This document shows, in pieces, positions 20,970 through 31,381 of a stretch of 64,000 nt of DNA. Position 1 is the stretch's first letter, and each line of letters starts with the position of its first letter. Position numbers and translations under genes: made by a program. A model generated the notes under the pieces. It was not told the DNA's origin and did not search any database. It was given only the letters and a program-made list of their open reading frames with translations. Source of the stretch: Bugula neritina (lineage: Eukaryota > Bryozoa > Gymnolaemata > Cheilostomatida > Bugulidae); NCBI GenBank assembly GCA_964035545.1, contig OZ037767.1:2298680-2362679 (forward strand), written 5' to 3'.

Positions 20970-21451
20970 TCAATGCAGTGCTTCGGGATTAGAAGATGTT
21001 TCCATCTTCACCTCCCCAGTCTCAGTTGCCTGAGGCTGACTAGGACTGTAGGTCGGTCTCAGACCAAGGTCTGAACCACCATGTACACCGGGGGTCTGGG
21101 GCTCTACGGCCATTGACTCCTCCCAAGTGTCGTCCCGAGGGCGACCTGGGGTCGGCGACTCCTCTACGGCCTTTGACTCCTCCTGGTTACCACTGGGACC
21201 TTCCGCAACTGTGGTTGCAGGGTTTAGTATTGTGCTACCCAACCCTCTGGAATGCACGTTGGCCACGCTGGCCCAGTTTTCGATTGCTACTTTAATAGCC
21301 ATTGAGCACTGATACTCCTTTTCCAAGAGACTCTCTCGCTCACTGATCTCTTCCATTTGCCTGTTGAACTTTCGTTGAAGTTCTTGCTTTTCTCTATTTA
21401 ATTCCTCTTTCCTTAGTGCATAAGCCTCCCTATCCAGGAAGTCACACCCCC
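20970..21451 (-). CDS. ORF3 of the element: coiled-coil and acidic Pro-rich protein
   Basis: A frame open from 21452, just after an in-frame TGA, to its stop at 20970-20972; the first ATG is at 21356. The N-terminal part is a strong coiled coil (heptad-like run around ELNREKQELQRKF and SERESLLEKEY). The remainder is acidic and Pro/Glu-rich with a partial internal repeat (EESxAVE). It overlaps the end of ORF2 by 11 nt in the +1 frame, at a run of five G. It may be the continuation of ORF2 after a single-base indel or a +1 shift, or a separate protein. Function is not recognisable. Confidence 0.45.
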
Positions 21452-22011
21452 GTCAAGCCATTCAGGAACCCTGAAACTTCACTGACAATAACATTTTTAG
21501 GCTTTAATGCATGAACATAGCTTGATGATGTAGCTACACCACCAGAGGCAACACTTGCATAGTTTGATTTCTGACTACCTGAAACCTTGGCTAATTTTGG
21601 TGCTGGATCTTGAGAGTCAACACCATCAACAGCCTTCCGCTTGAAGCTAGAAGGTGCGTGACTGCAGTCTGAGGTTTTGTGTTCGGCTGCGACACAACAC
21701 CAACTGCAATAGACTTCTCTGCAGTCCTCCACCCAATGACCCTTCTGCCCACACCTGTAACACTTATTATTGGGACAGTCTCGGGCAGAGTGATCCCTGA
21801 AGCATCTACAGATGGCACACCTAATTGTGCCCTTGTTGCCACATACCTCATGTGGCTTCTTAAGCTTAGCCTTATCTTCTGTATTCTTGGGCTTACCCTG
21901 GGGGTTAGCTACTTTTACCGTTTCTTTATGTCTTCCTGAGGGTCCGACTTTAGACCAAGATTCCATGTCGGGTTCCCCTATACCTTCCTTCTCTTTCTCA
22001 CTATTGCTCAT
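21442..22011 (-). CDS. ORF2 of the element: triple zinc-knuckle protein (189 aa)
   Basis: ATG at 22011, stop TGA at 21444-21442. The central region has three CCHC-like motifs in a row: CAICRCFRDHSARDC, CYRCGQKGHWVEDC and CSWCCVAAEHKTSDC. The first two fit CX2CX4HX4C or nearly so; the third is loose. Lys/Ser-rich, low-complexity flanks lie on both sides. Such arrays bind single-stranded nucleic acid and are found in gag proteins and in ORF1 of some non-LTR elements. Its position downstream of the pol remnant is where an env or accessory ORF would be. A role in packaging is inference. Confidence 0.6.
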   Translation of the reverse strand: MSNSEKEKEGIGEPDMESWSKVGPSGRHKETVKVANPQGKPKNTEDKAKLKKPHEVCGNKGTIRCAICRCFRDHSARDCPNNKCYRCGQKGHWVEDCREVYCSWCCVAAEHKTSDCSHAPSSFKRKAVDGVDSQDPAPKLAKVSGSQKSNYASVASGGVATSSSYVHALKPKNVIVSEVSGFLNGLTGV

Positions 22012-22083
22012 TGTTTGTCTCTTTCTCTATCTATATATTGTTTTTCTCAAGTTTTCTAAAACGGTATCTATAAAAACACATTA

Positions 22084-22200
22084 TTATTTATACCTCTGCA
22101 TGTTTAGTCTATTAGGAGGTTTGCTTATTCTCCCCCGTCTAGTATGCGTAATTTCTCCTTGTTCAGGAGGAAATAACTTGCTGTCATTGCCATCATATAG
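22084..22200 (-). pseudogene. Remnant of the pol C terminus, in frame after the gag stop
   Basis: Immediately after the gag TGA the same frame runs 38 codons to TAA at 22086-22084. Its end (HTRRGRISKPPNRLN) is the basic, Pro-containing tail typical of LTR-retrotransposon pol proteins. This suggests that the parent element had gag and pol in one frame divided by TGA, and that everything from protease to integrase was deleted. The assignment rests on a short motif. Confidence 0.55.
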
Positions 22201-23337
22201 TCAGCTTGCAAATCTGACTCTCCTATAACCCTTATTCCTATCACTACTCCCACTACTTGACCTATAAGGTTTGGTCTCCCTTTCGGGGCAATCTTTAGTG
22301 GTGTGCCCTCGACAGTTACATATGAAGCACCTTACATCAGGGCAGTCCCTAATTCTATGATCATGTTTTTTACAATGGTAGCAAAGATTTCCTTCTCTTC
22401 TAGGGGAGCTAAACCTTTTAGACCTAGAATGATAGTAACCCGAATTCAGTCTATCTACGAGAGGTTTTTCATCCCTCCTCCTTCGTTGGCTTGAACAGAA
22501 TTTATCCCTACTATTGTAATGTCGTTTACTATGATCATCAGAGCTATTACTAGATCCACTCGAGCTTCTACTTCTATAGTGGTCACTATTCCTAAGGCTA
22601 CTTCTCAAATAAGGTCTCCACTTTATTCTAGATCTCGAAACCCTATTAACAGAATAACTGTCACAGGTGTCACTGCTACTGTTTCTAGTCTGCTTAAGAG
22701 AGCTTACAGCCCCGACTTCTTGTTTGACGTCCACTATTGTCCTAGCTTCATTTAAAAGTAGGTCTGAGTCTCTAGCTAGCTTTTTTGCTTTAAGCTTGGT
22801 ATTTAAGTCGTCCCAGGATAAATCGGGTTCTTGCAATAATTGTCTCCTAGCATTAGTATCGCGCAAGCCATTTACTGCTAAGGCAACACTAAGTCTCCTT
22901 CTAACATCCTCGGTACCAGCACCTAAACCTAATTCTCTACTAAGTTTTTCTACTCTCAGCAAGTATTCTCTTTCATCCTCATCAATGGCCTGTGACACTG
23001 TCACAAACCTCATTGTTTTAACATAAAAGCTATCTGACCTATCATAGTGGCCCCTAAGTAGACCTAATGCTTGCTCATAGCCTTCATTCCCATTGTTTCT
23101 CAAATCAAAGCCAAGAGATTGTAACGTGGCTCTACCATCATTGCCTATTGCGCTCAACAATGCTAACAACTTAGTCCTACCTCTAAATTTATTTACTTCT
23201 ACACCCTCCACTGTCTCTTTTCCCAGATTCAAAGTAGTTAACTCTACTGTTATCTCAAATTGAGCTAGCCAATCATTCCATGATCCTGTCACATCATTAC
23301 AATTCAATTGAAGTCTTGGAAATGAATTTAAATCCAT
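22201..23337 (-). CDS. gag: Gag-like protein of the non-autonomous element (378 aa)
   Basis: ATG 23337-23335, stop TGA 22203-22201. The N-terminal half is a retrotransposon capsid-type region beginning near SWNDWLAQFEITVEL, followed by helices rich in Leu, Arg and Glu. Residues about 230-315 are Ser/Arg-rich. Two CCHC zinc knuckles close the protein, CYHCKKHDHRIRDC and CFICNCRGHTTKDC at about residues 319-350. The intact frame suggests that gag function is still selected, or that the copy is young. It is unrelated by eye to the gag of the gypsy element at 8698-9603. Confidence 0.85.
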   Translation of the reverse strand: MDLNSFPRLQLNCNDVTGSWNDWLAQFEITVELTTLNLGKETVEGVEVNKFRGRTKLLALLSAIGNDGRATLQSLGFDLRNNGNEGYEQALGLLRGHYDRSDSFYVKTMRFVTVSQAIDEDEREYLLRVEKLSRELGLGAGTEDVRRRLSVALAVNGLRDTNARRQLLQEPDLSWDDLNTKLKAKKLARDSDLLLNEARTIVDVKQEVGAVSSLKQTRNSSSDTCDSYSVNRVSRSRIKWRPYLRSSLRNSDHYRSRSSSGSSNSSDDHSKRHYNSRDKFCSSQRRRRDEKPLVDRLNSGYYHSRSKRFSSPRREGNLCYHCKKHDHRIRDCPDVRCFICNCRGHTTKDCPERETKPYRSSSGSSDRNKGYRRVRFAS

Positions 23338-23546
23338 GACTTTGTTGTTACAATTCCCTGTGCTACAAAGGTTACTACTTGTACTAGCTTGGAGCCTTGA
23401 TTTACTCGTGTGTTATGTCAAGATGCCAATCACAAAATATCTTAAACACTGAGTATCACTGTTTCGGTCACTTGTTGTAAATGACTGTAGTATCACAGTT
23501 GCCAGCTGTGAATCACGATATCAAATTACGATTATCACTCATTAGA

Positions 23547-23747
23547 CTACACTAATAATAACACTACACTAACAATAACACTACACTAACAGTAACACTG
23601 CACCACCAGTAACACTGCACCAACAGTAGCACTGCACCAACAGTAACACTGCACCAACAGTAACACTGCACTACACTACACTACGCTACACTACACTACA
23701 CTACACTACACTACACTACACTACACTACACTACACTACACTACACT
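23547..23747. repeat. 18-bp minisatellite followed by (CTACA)n
   Basis: Units like AACACTGCACCAACAGT repeat with an 18-bp period from about 23547 to 23668. A nearly perfect 5-bp CTACA array then runs to about 23747. Both lie in the untranslated leader of the non-autonomous element, between its PBS and gag. Confidence 0.85.
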
Positions 23748-23867
23748 TATATTATTATATTATATTCAAAACACTTGCAACTGATAATGATTAATTGAAG
23801 AAAGTACTTATCTATCATCTATAGTTGTAAGGACAGAAAGAGTTTCTCACTGGCAGGTTCGTTAAAA

Positions 23868-23881
23868 TGCTGACTGCGCCA
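23868..23881 (-). other. Primer binding site, tRNA-Ser-like
   Basis: The plus strand reads TGCTGACTGCGCCA against the 5' LTR. Animal tRNA-Ser commonly ends in CGACTGCG plus CCA, so 13 of 14 bases agree by recall. An upstream GGTTCG-like stretch extends the resemblance to the T-arm. The identity needs a tRNA set from the same species. Confidence 0.55.
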
Positions 23882-24094
23882 TGTTAGATTACCACAATGT
23901 AATAGTATGTCTTACCAGTGATAAAGCTGCTAGATGAAGGCGACCGTTCACTCTGTTTGTCTGGGTTTTATGTGTCTTAGCTTGTAGCTATCTCAGCTAT
24001 ACGGTGGCTGGTAGGGCAACTCTTAGTAACACGATAGCTCAAGTATCTGATAGGCTATTGTCATTAGCTAAACTCTCAGCGTGCCACTATAACA
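23882..24094 (-). repeat. 5' LTR of the non-autonomous element
   Basis: 213 bp, one difference from the 3' LTR. Inner border is the PBS, outer border the CCAAC target duplication. A CATAAAACC on the minus strand is a weak TATA candidate. Confidence 0.92.
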
Positions 24095-24099
24095 CCAAC

Positions 24100-25298
24100 C
24101 ATAATTAAGGGTATTCTGTTACTTCAAAATAAATTACAAAAATACAATTTATTTGTAGTTTGAATTATTTAAGTAGAGAGAGATTCTATAACTCCTGCAA
24201 GCACAAAGAGCCACTATGACTTGCTCTCTAATTCTGATGACTTTAGACTTTGCTTGTTTTCAAGTGATACAAAGTAGAAGTTATTTTCCCTTGAAACTCT
24301 TTTATTACCTGGTTTGTGGCTAATCTTTGGAAAAAAGAAATCATTCACTTTGTTTTTCATTGAATAGTATTTTTTATATTATAGATGCAAAGTTAAAATA
24401 AATTAAAAATATTTTTTGACCCAGTTTTTATCGGAAATTTCCATGACTCAACAATACACATAGTGAGAAGATAACTCCATAATAAAAGTAAAATAAAATG
24501 GGCATATTATTATATTGAAAGTTGCACATATTTATTTTTATTAGAAGTAAAAAGTTATAAAGTAAATTTATGCATAGAAATAATAAAAGTAAAATATAAA
24601 TGTATGAAAAATATAAAATTACATAAAACAGATGCATTGAACAAAATTTGAATAGAAAATAAGTTGCATAAGAGTGAATTCATCAGATCTAACAAGGTAC
24701 ACTTGTAATTTCTTTTGCAGGTAAAAATTTGAATGAAAAATCATAAATCAAGTATTTATATTCTCAATTATCAATCTAACTCATGTGTAACCAAAATTCA
24801 TAAACTGGCTTTTAGGTTTGTCAAGAAAGAAAAATGCGATAGTACAATTGACAAGGGAGATAATACAATGACTCAGAGTCTTGTAGTTATAATGATTAAT
24901 AAGGAATCTGATAAGTTCAAAGGATATATTAGCTATCAGTGGAATACACTATAGCTGAGATAGAAAACTATTTTAATATTGTGTTGAAATTGTGATACTT
25001 ATGAAGCCTTATAAGAAAGGGAACATTACTTTCTCCCTATGGTGCGTATGAAACCAATAGCATTTTATGGAATTTTCACTCAGTAAACAATCTTCTATCT
25101 TAATTGGCAAATCATCAAGTTGTGTAAGCTGCATATAAAATTAGATTGCTTTCATAAAAAAAGCTTTTAAAACCCAGTTATGCAAATTTCATTGGATATG
25201 AATATATTCCTCTTATAGTTTTTCAACATGCAAGTACAACCCAGTCATATCGTATATACTACTCAGTTTAAATGTGCAGAAACTGTGCTCTATAAAGT
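24100..25298. other. Intergenic AT-rich DNA
   Basis: This lies between the non-autonomous element and the 3' end of the second Ly6 gene. I see only short AT-rich frames with no exon signature. Confidence 0.5.
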
Positions 25299-27200
25299 TT
25301 AGAAGAAGGGAAGAAATATGGCACAGGCAGCTGTAAAGAGGGTCAGCAGCATAGGAGCGTGAGCTGTGGCAGCGGAAGCAGTGATAGCACTGTTGTCCAC
25401 ATAGTTACACTCGTCATAGTCACATACACAGGTACTGGTGGCGTATGAAAATGTACATCCATAGGAGAAATCCCCACTCTTACATTGTCTCACCACTGCA
25501 ACAGATAGAAACAGCTTGTTCTATCAATGGCCTACTTAGAGAGAAAAGACTAGCTTGGTTAATGCGACTTACTAGTATTGTTTGTCACGTATGCTTGCGC
25601 ATTTAATGCATTGCTATTTATTGTGAAACACACTAACAAAAGATGCTGTGAATGCCTTGTTGAATATAAAGTAAACTAGATTAATATGAATCAGCTTTCC
25701 ACCAGGATGTGAGATACAGTTCTATTTTATAGAAAAGCGAATTTGAAAGGAGTTTTTTCTAATGTCGGCATAAACAAACTAAAATACTTCTTTACAAAGC
25801 ATGTTTCAAATTATTGAGGTTAGCAAATAGCCCAAAGGTCAAAATACATGGAAAGCCTTGTTCTGGTCTAGTATTATGCGGAAAAATAAATTTATAGGAA
25901 TAAAAAGCCACGCCTACAAGCTTTGGATACAAAAACGCTCATTAGGTAACAACAAGTAACTTGTTGTTTGCTACAAAATAAATCTCTGGACATATAATTT
26001 GCATCGATTCAATGCAGTAATTAATAGTTTCAAATGGGTTGTGCCTATTAGCTTATGGATGTGGGGAAACAGTTTATTGCAATGCCTTATGATCAAAATT
26101 TTAGAAATAACAAAATTCAGCAAGTAATATTTCTACTCATCGAACTGATTACAATGTTATATATTAAACTTAGTTCTGTATATCATCTATAGGGTTTACT
26201 TTTTTTACAGCCAATTAGAATGAGCCACATGATTTTTGCTGTGAAACTCCTCTATCACCAACTCGATTTACTAACTTGTTGCAAAATTAAAACCAAACTT
26301 TGCTAACTGGAAAAGGTAACAATCGAAACTTGGAAAAAGATTTTTGAAACAGCTGACACATAATTTACATCAATTTGATGTTGGGTTTTTGGTGGTTTCA
26401 TCCTCACAACTTCTACTCAACAGATTTGTTCTGTTACAAGATCTAATTGTTGCAAAATAGAAGCTACGATCTTTCCCTAGAAACAAAACTGCTGACAATA
26501 CTGCTAACATACTTTTGATAAAGGTGGCATGTAACTTACTCCTGCAACTTACCATTGGGAAAGTCATCATAGAGATTGACCGTGTAAGTTGAACAGTGAG
26601 TGGCTGTGTGGGGGCAGAGTGTTGATGACATGCCATTCTGCTCGGGGTTACTGCAACCAGAGTTTGTGTCTGTACTGCATTCGTAGCAGTATAGAGCCTG
26701 GCTACTTGCAGAACAGACTGAAACAAGCAACACACATCTCATGTCTCTATGAAGTTTCATTAAAGAATGCAATGATTGCATTCACATTAAAACTAAACAT
26801 GATAAGAGAATAAAATATGCCAATTTTATGTTGCAATTATTATAATTTTGATATGAAAACAGGATGAAAAAATGGCATGAAATCTACACAAAAATATGTT
26901 ATCATGGCGATAGACTTGGACTTTCTACCAATGATTCACAAAAGTGTATGGTTATTGTAAAATACTGATCTTGAGAATGTAGTTATTCTAGAAGCAGGGA
27001 ACCCATAGTGGGGGCCTAGAGAAACTAGTAAAAATAAAAAATATGTAGCAATCAAAGTCAATAAGGTTTTTATGCACCTACACATAATGATAATTGTTTA
27101 TTGTATCTATTTTTCAGCCAATTTGAATAATGATAGTACAAGATCAAGTGCACTACTTACCAGCTAACAGCAGAGCCGTGATGAAGATTGTTTTATTCAT
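25299..27200 (-). CDS. Ly6/uPAR (LU) domain protein, probably GPI-anchored (133 aa, 3 exons)
   Basis: Exons on the minus strand: 27200-27161, 26717-26553, 25495-25299; 402 nt with phase-1 junctions. Signal peptide about residues 1-20 (MNKTIFITALLLAVCSASSQ). The LU domain begins ALYCYECS, carries ten cysteines and ends CVCDYDECN. A Ser/Thr/Ala spacer and a hydrophobic tail (PMLLTLFTAACAIFLPFF) form a GPI-anchor signal. Structure and phases match the other three Ly6 genes, but the sequence is clearly diverged. It should be an outer-leaflet surface protein; ligand unknown. Confidence 0.85.
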
Positions 27201-28360
27201 AACTAATTGTCAACAGTTTCAACTCCACAAGTTAATCGTAGCTCGACTAAAGCAGGACTTTGCATGAAAGTAAAGTTTGACGTTTTACTTGACTGAGTAC
27301 AATAGCAGCGTCTTACAAACCCATTAATACGTACAGTAGCCAATCACGGCGAGGCAAAGACACTTGTTTTAAAATAACGCAGTGACCTGCAAGCTATTGC
27401 CCTAACCACAGGTTCTGCTTACAATAAGTTCAATTACTATAAGAATAATATTATGAGCGTACTGCTAAACAATAGTCACTAGTTACTACAAAGTTTTACT
27501 ATAGTTACTTTAAAGTCGTGCTAGTTACTAGCTACCACTGAGTTGCATTAGTTATCAACTACTATATGAAGTTCTACTAGGTACTCTAAAGTTCTAATAG
27601 TTACTACCTACATTGTTATACACTAGTTACTATATAAGTGTGCTAGTCACTATAAGGTTGTAGTATAAATTGATACTAATAAATATTTTGTTAAAATGTA
27701 CTGGAATTTCAAAGGATGCAAAAACTCCCCAGATTTTTACTGAAAGCACTGGGGACTTTGCATTATAGTTTCACATGTAGAATTATGAGGTTGCTTTTTT
27801 TCTTATATTGGAGAGTTGTCTGTTAGTTTGAAACACGGCTTAAACTTTCAGACTTTTAAACTGTATTAAAATGAGAGATATTAGGCACCCTGAAAATATG
27901 CCCAATCATTACTAGACTCCAGTTGGATAAGTTATAGAACTGAATCTGGAAAACTCATCAATAGTATAATTTATTAAAAGCAGCTGCTAGTATATTCACT
28001 GAGCATACATTATATATATGATTCTATCCCGTTGTATTCACACTGTGTCAAGTAAGACTATGCAGACCTAACTTTAGCAGCAAAATTAAATTTTTCATCA
28101 AAGTATCCGATCTTTTGCAAATTTATAGCATAGACCGTTTTCTTTCTTATATGTAGCAGTTAATTTAGCACCCAAACTTCAAACTAGTGATGAAGAACCT
28201 ATGCTAAGCCAGAAGGGCTGGCCACCAGGAAACATGAATCACCAGTTCCTTGTGTTGTAATATACTTCTTGTTAATTTGATACGTGGTGTGAAGGGGAGG
28301 GGGTGAAAACAATTTATAAAATGAAATGAAATGAAATTGTGATCTGTTTAACTTTATAGG
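27201..28360. other. Intergenic DNA with degenerate ACTA/TAGT-rich repeats
   Basis: No exon is seen. From about 27470 to 27680 the sequence is a degenerate run of AGTTACTA-type words. This stretch separates the divergent second and third Ly6 genes. Confidence 0.5.
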
Positions 28361-28992
28361 CTGTAAGGAGGGGGGGTTCAAAGTACAAGAACTTAATAAA
28401 CGTTAGGGTTTCATCACTGTCTTTAATTTGATTTAAGTAGAAGTAAGGTAATTGAAACCAAATGTTAACATTTCAGGCTTATATTATTTATTGTTTATGC
28501 AAACAACATACCCTACATCCTATTCTATATCCTATTCTTTACTCTATATGCTATACTATAAGTCTATTCTATATCCTATACTCTATACTATACTATATGC
28601 TATCCTATAGTCTACCTTCTATCTTATATCTTATACTGTGTTCTATATACTTATTTATAAAACGACTGCATCACTTTGTACTAATCTGCAGAAAGTGTGG
28701 CTCAAAAATAACTAATTAAAACAGGCCAACAGAGTTGTTATGATTCGAACCTAAACCCTGTACAAGTTGCTGCCGTAGGTGCTGCCAGACCAGTTCAACA
28801 GCTCTAAACATCCAGGGTTTACCTTTAATAACTTAAATCATCATAATTAACTGAAAACATGTAACTACTTAAAGTGTAAGTGCTTTTAGTATTGTTCGAA
28901 ATAATAGCAATAGCAGTGTTGTTGCATTGTAGGACAATCTTCCCTTGCATTTTCTAGATAAACTGATAGTTTAGTCAAGTATGAAGAGTATG

Positions 28993-29000
28993 TATAAATA
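28993..29000 (+). promoter_or_regulatory. Possible TATA box of Ly6 paralogue A
   Basis: TATAAATA, conserved at 33017-33024 in the second duplication unit inside a well-conserved block. It is about 390 bp ahead of the ATG, so either the 5' UTR is long or the true start is elsewhere. Confidence 0.35.
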
Positions 29001-29385
29001 GACTGATTAGCAATGTCTATACAGTAGAGTGCAGTTTGTTGTTTTCACCTGCTTTACATTTTTGTACTATGGAGAACTACCTTCAACTATACACAATAGA
29101 TGCAGTGGAGTTAAAGCATGCAAGGAATAAAAACCAACTGAAAGTGTTATATTACTGTGTACAGAGCAATCACTTTGAATAATAGACAGCTCAAGCATGA
29201 CATTTACACTGCCCTGCGGTTAGGTTACAGAAGTTAGATGTAGGCTGGAACGTAAGGCACCCATCCCTCCTAGCAACTTGTATCTTTCAGACTCGTACTA
29301 ATTTCCCTGAAGGAGACATTTCAGTGCTGCTGCTTGTATTGTGCAGTTGAATCACCAGCATTACAATCTACTTGATAACTTGAAC

Positions 29386-31381
29386 ATGAAAGGAGCCATT
29401 TTTTTCACTGTGTTAGCAGGTAAGTTAAGAATAAAATAGTTGTATAATAATTGTTTACTATATACACATAGCAGCATGAACATACTTTATATATTAGAAT
29501 AGTTTACAGTCACTGTGTTTCTATGCATATAATATTGTAAAAAGTCAGATATAAATAAATTACTTTTTTCAACTGAAAAATATAAAACTGGATTTTGCTT
29601 TCAAGCTCAATAAATTTGAATTGAAATGAAATGCTAGGAATAGAACATATACAATAGTATTATTGAAACATAAATCATTTAGATTAGAGTCACAAATTAA
29701 TAAAAAAACTCATTTTCATATTAGATAGAATGTAACAATTGTCATGGTGTACTAATTAGAAATATTTTATGTTAGAGTTGGACCTTTTCTAAAAGAGTGA
29801 ATTCCATAATGTAATGATGTATCTTAAGGTGTGCATTTCTAGTCATTGAATCAACAGTTGTTGTACCTCTAAGTCGGAGCAATCATTTCTCAAACTCATA
29901 TTGTTATGTAATATTCAGGTGTGTAAAACTTCTGTAGCCCTTCACTAAGTAATAGTTGAAAAATCTTTTAGAAAAAAGACGCTCTTAAGTTTAAAATCAC
30001 CATTATTCATTTAGGTGTAAAAATGTTGAAATAATCTCACCAAGCCCAAGGAACTACATGGCTGTAATAAATATTAGAGTAGTTGCTTTCACTGCCTTGC
30101 TATGACGATAAAGATCTTACCTCCAGTAATTCTAGTATTACTGATATTTATTTCTCTCTCCAATAGGTCTAGTGTCCACTGGGCTGGCTATTCAGTGCTA
30201 CGTCTGTACTAGTGTAGACGATATGGCTTGTAATGACCCATTTGAATCCTTCACCATGACTAAACAGACCTGCTATGGATCTAACAACTGCATAAAAGCT
30301 GCTGCTTTGGGTCAAAGTAAGATGTTCTTATATTTACAGACATCCTGCGAAATTTGTTAATGTTGGTTAAAGATGTGCTTGTTTGATATAGGACATGTTC
30401 TGAATACAGAATACATTCATCAGTATACTTTGACATAGTGTAATTCCAATACAGCCTAAAAGTGACTACATTTTGAATATGGCTTTTTAATGCGGATTGA
30501 TTTTACCTATCTGCATATTGCTAACTTTACAAAATTTAAAAATTTGTATTTTTGATGTTATATATTTATTAATTCAATTAAAAAATCTTTTTTATGATCA
30601 TTTGACTCAGTACAACAATATTTTGTTTGTTGTGCTGTTATTGATAACTTAAACTTATGACAATGTGACAGATTAAATAAAATTATTCCTTTAAAAAACT
30701 TGGTTTATGTTACAATTTTGGTGATGAAATTCATAGTTAAAAAGTGTTTGAAAGTTAGTAAAAAGTGGAGCATTCACTATAGCCTAGATCACTAGATTAA
30801 TATCGCACATGTGCATTATTTTCCCATCCTCGCTCAAACTATCAAATGAAAATTATCGCCAGTTACAAGAAATCAAAATCAGCTGAAAGCTACTAGTTCA
30901 ACTAAGGTCAACCAGAGCCCTGGGGGAGTTGATCACATGACTGTAATCCTCGTAGCCATATACGATGAAGGTTATGCAATGTCAATCATTGTACGTGCCA
31001 ATAAAGTTATATATTTAGCCTTTATTTTCTTAGGAAACTTTCTGTCATATCACCAATAGATTGAAGGCCAAGTCTATTACCTACATAAAAACCCTTGCAG
31101 AAACTGTGGCTATAACTAAACACACAAGTTTTGATACATGGTTTTTCATAAAATTATGTTCATCTGATGAGTTCTTTGTTTCAGTCAGCAGAGCTTGTGG
31201 TTATGATAACTCCACAGTATCTGTTGGTTCCTCTGATGGAGAATGCACTACGAGTAAGGTCCTGAGTATTAAAGCTACTATCTGTACTTGTTACTCTGAC
31301 GGCTGCAATTCAGCAAATCTTCCTAAACTCTCCTCTTTTGCTGCCGTGATCTTAGTAACAGCATTTAAAACTCTGCTTTAG
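29386..31381 (+). CDS. Ly6/uPAR (LU) protein, tandem paralogue A (126 aa, 3 exons)
   Basis: Exons: 29386-29419, 30167-30316, 31185-31381; 381 nt with phase-1 junctions. Signal peptide about residues 1-19 (MKGAIFFTVLAGLVSTGLA). The LU domain begins IQCYVCTS, has ten cysteines and ends CTCYSDGCN. The C terminus (FAAVILVTAFKTLL) is a GPI-type hydrophobic tail. The gene is on the plus strand, divergent from the Ly6 gene at 25299-27200, and head-to-tail with its near-copy at 33410. The two proteins differ most in the stretch between the Cys of GEC and CTC. Confidence 0.87.

Larger units (their letters stand above)
20420..24094 (-). mobile_element. Non-autonomous LTR retrotransposon (gag kept, pol deleted)
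   Basis: LTRs of 213 bp at 20420-20632 and 23882-24094 differ at one position by eye and have TG...CA ends. A 5-bp target duplication CCAAC flanks the element at 20415-20419 and 24095-24099. Minus-strand order: 5' LTR, tRNA-Ser-like PBS, leader with satellites, gag with two zinc knuckles, in-frame TGA, a 38-codon tail like the end of pol, a second zinc-knuckle ORF, a coiled-coil ORF, polypurine tract, 3' LTR. No protease, RT, RNase H or integrase is present in the 3.2-kb interior. Mobilisation would need enzymes from a related intact element. The near-identical LTRs show that the deleted form itself moved recently. Confidence 0.88.

Noticed and set aside
24428-24954. Short AT-rich frames on both strands
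   Set aside because: No splice signals, no signal peptide with downstream domain, and low-complexity composition (Tyr/Phe/Leu/Asn) expected from AT-rich DNA.
28730-28800. Reverse-strand tRNA-like or SINE signal (GGTTCGAATC on the minus strand)
   Set aside because: A B-box-like word is present, but no matching A box or cloverleaf is clear, and the duplicated copy near 32755 has lost the B box.
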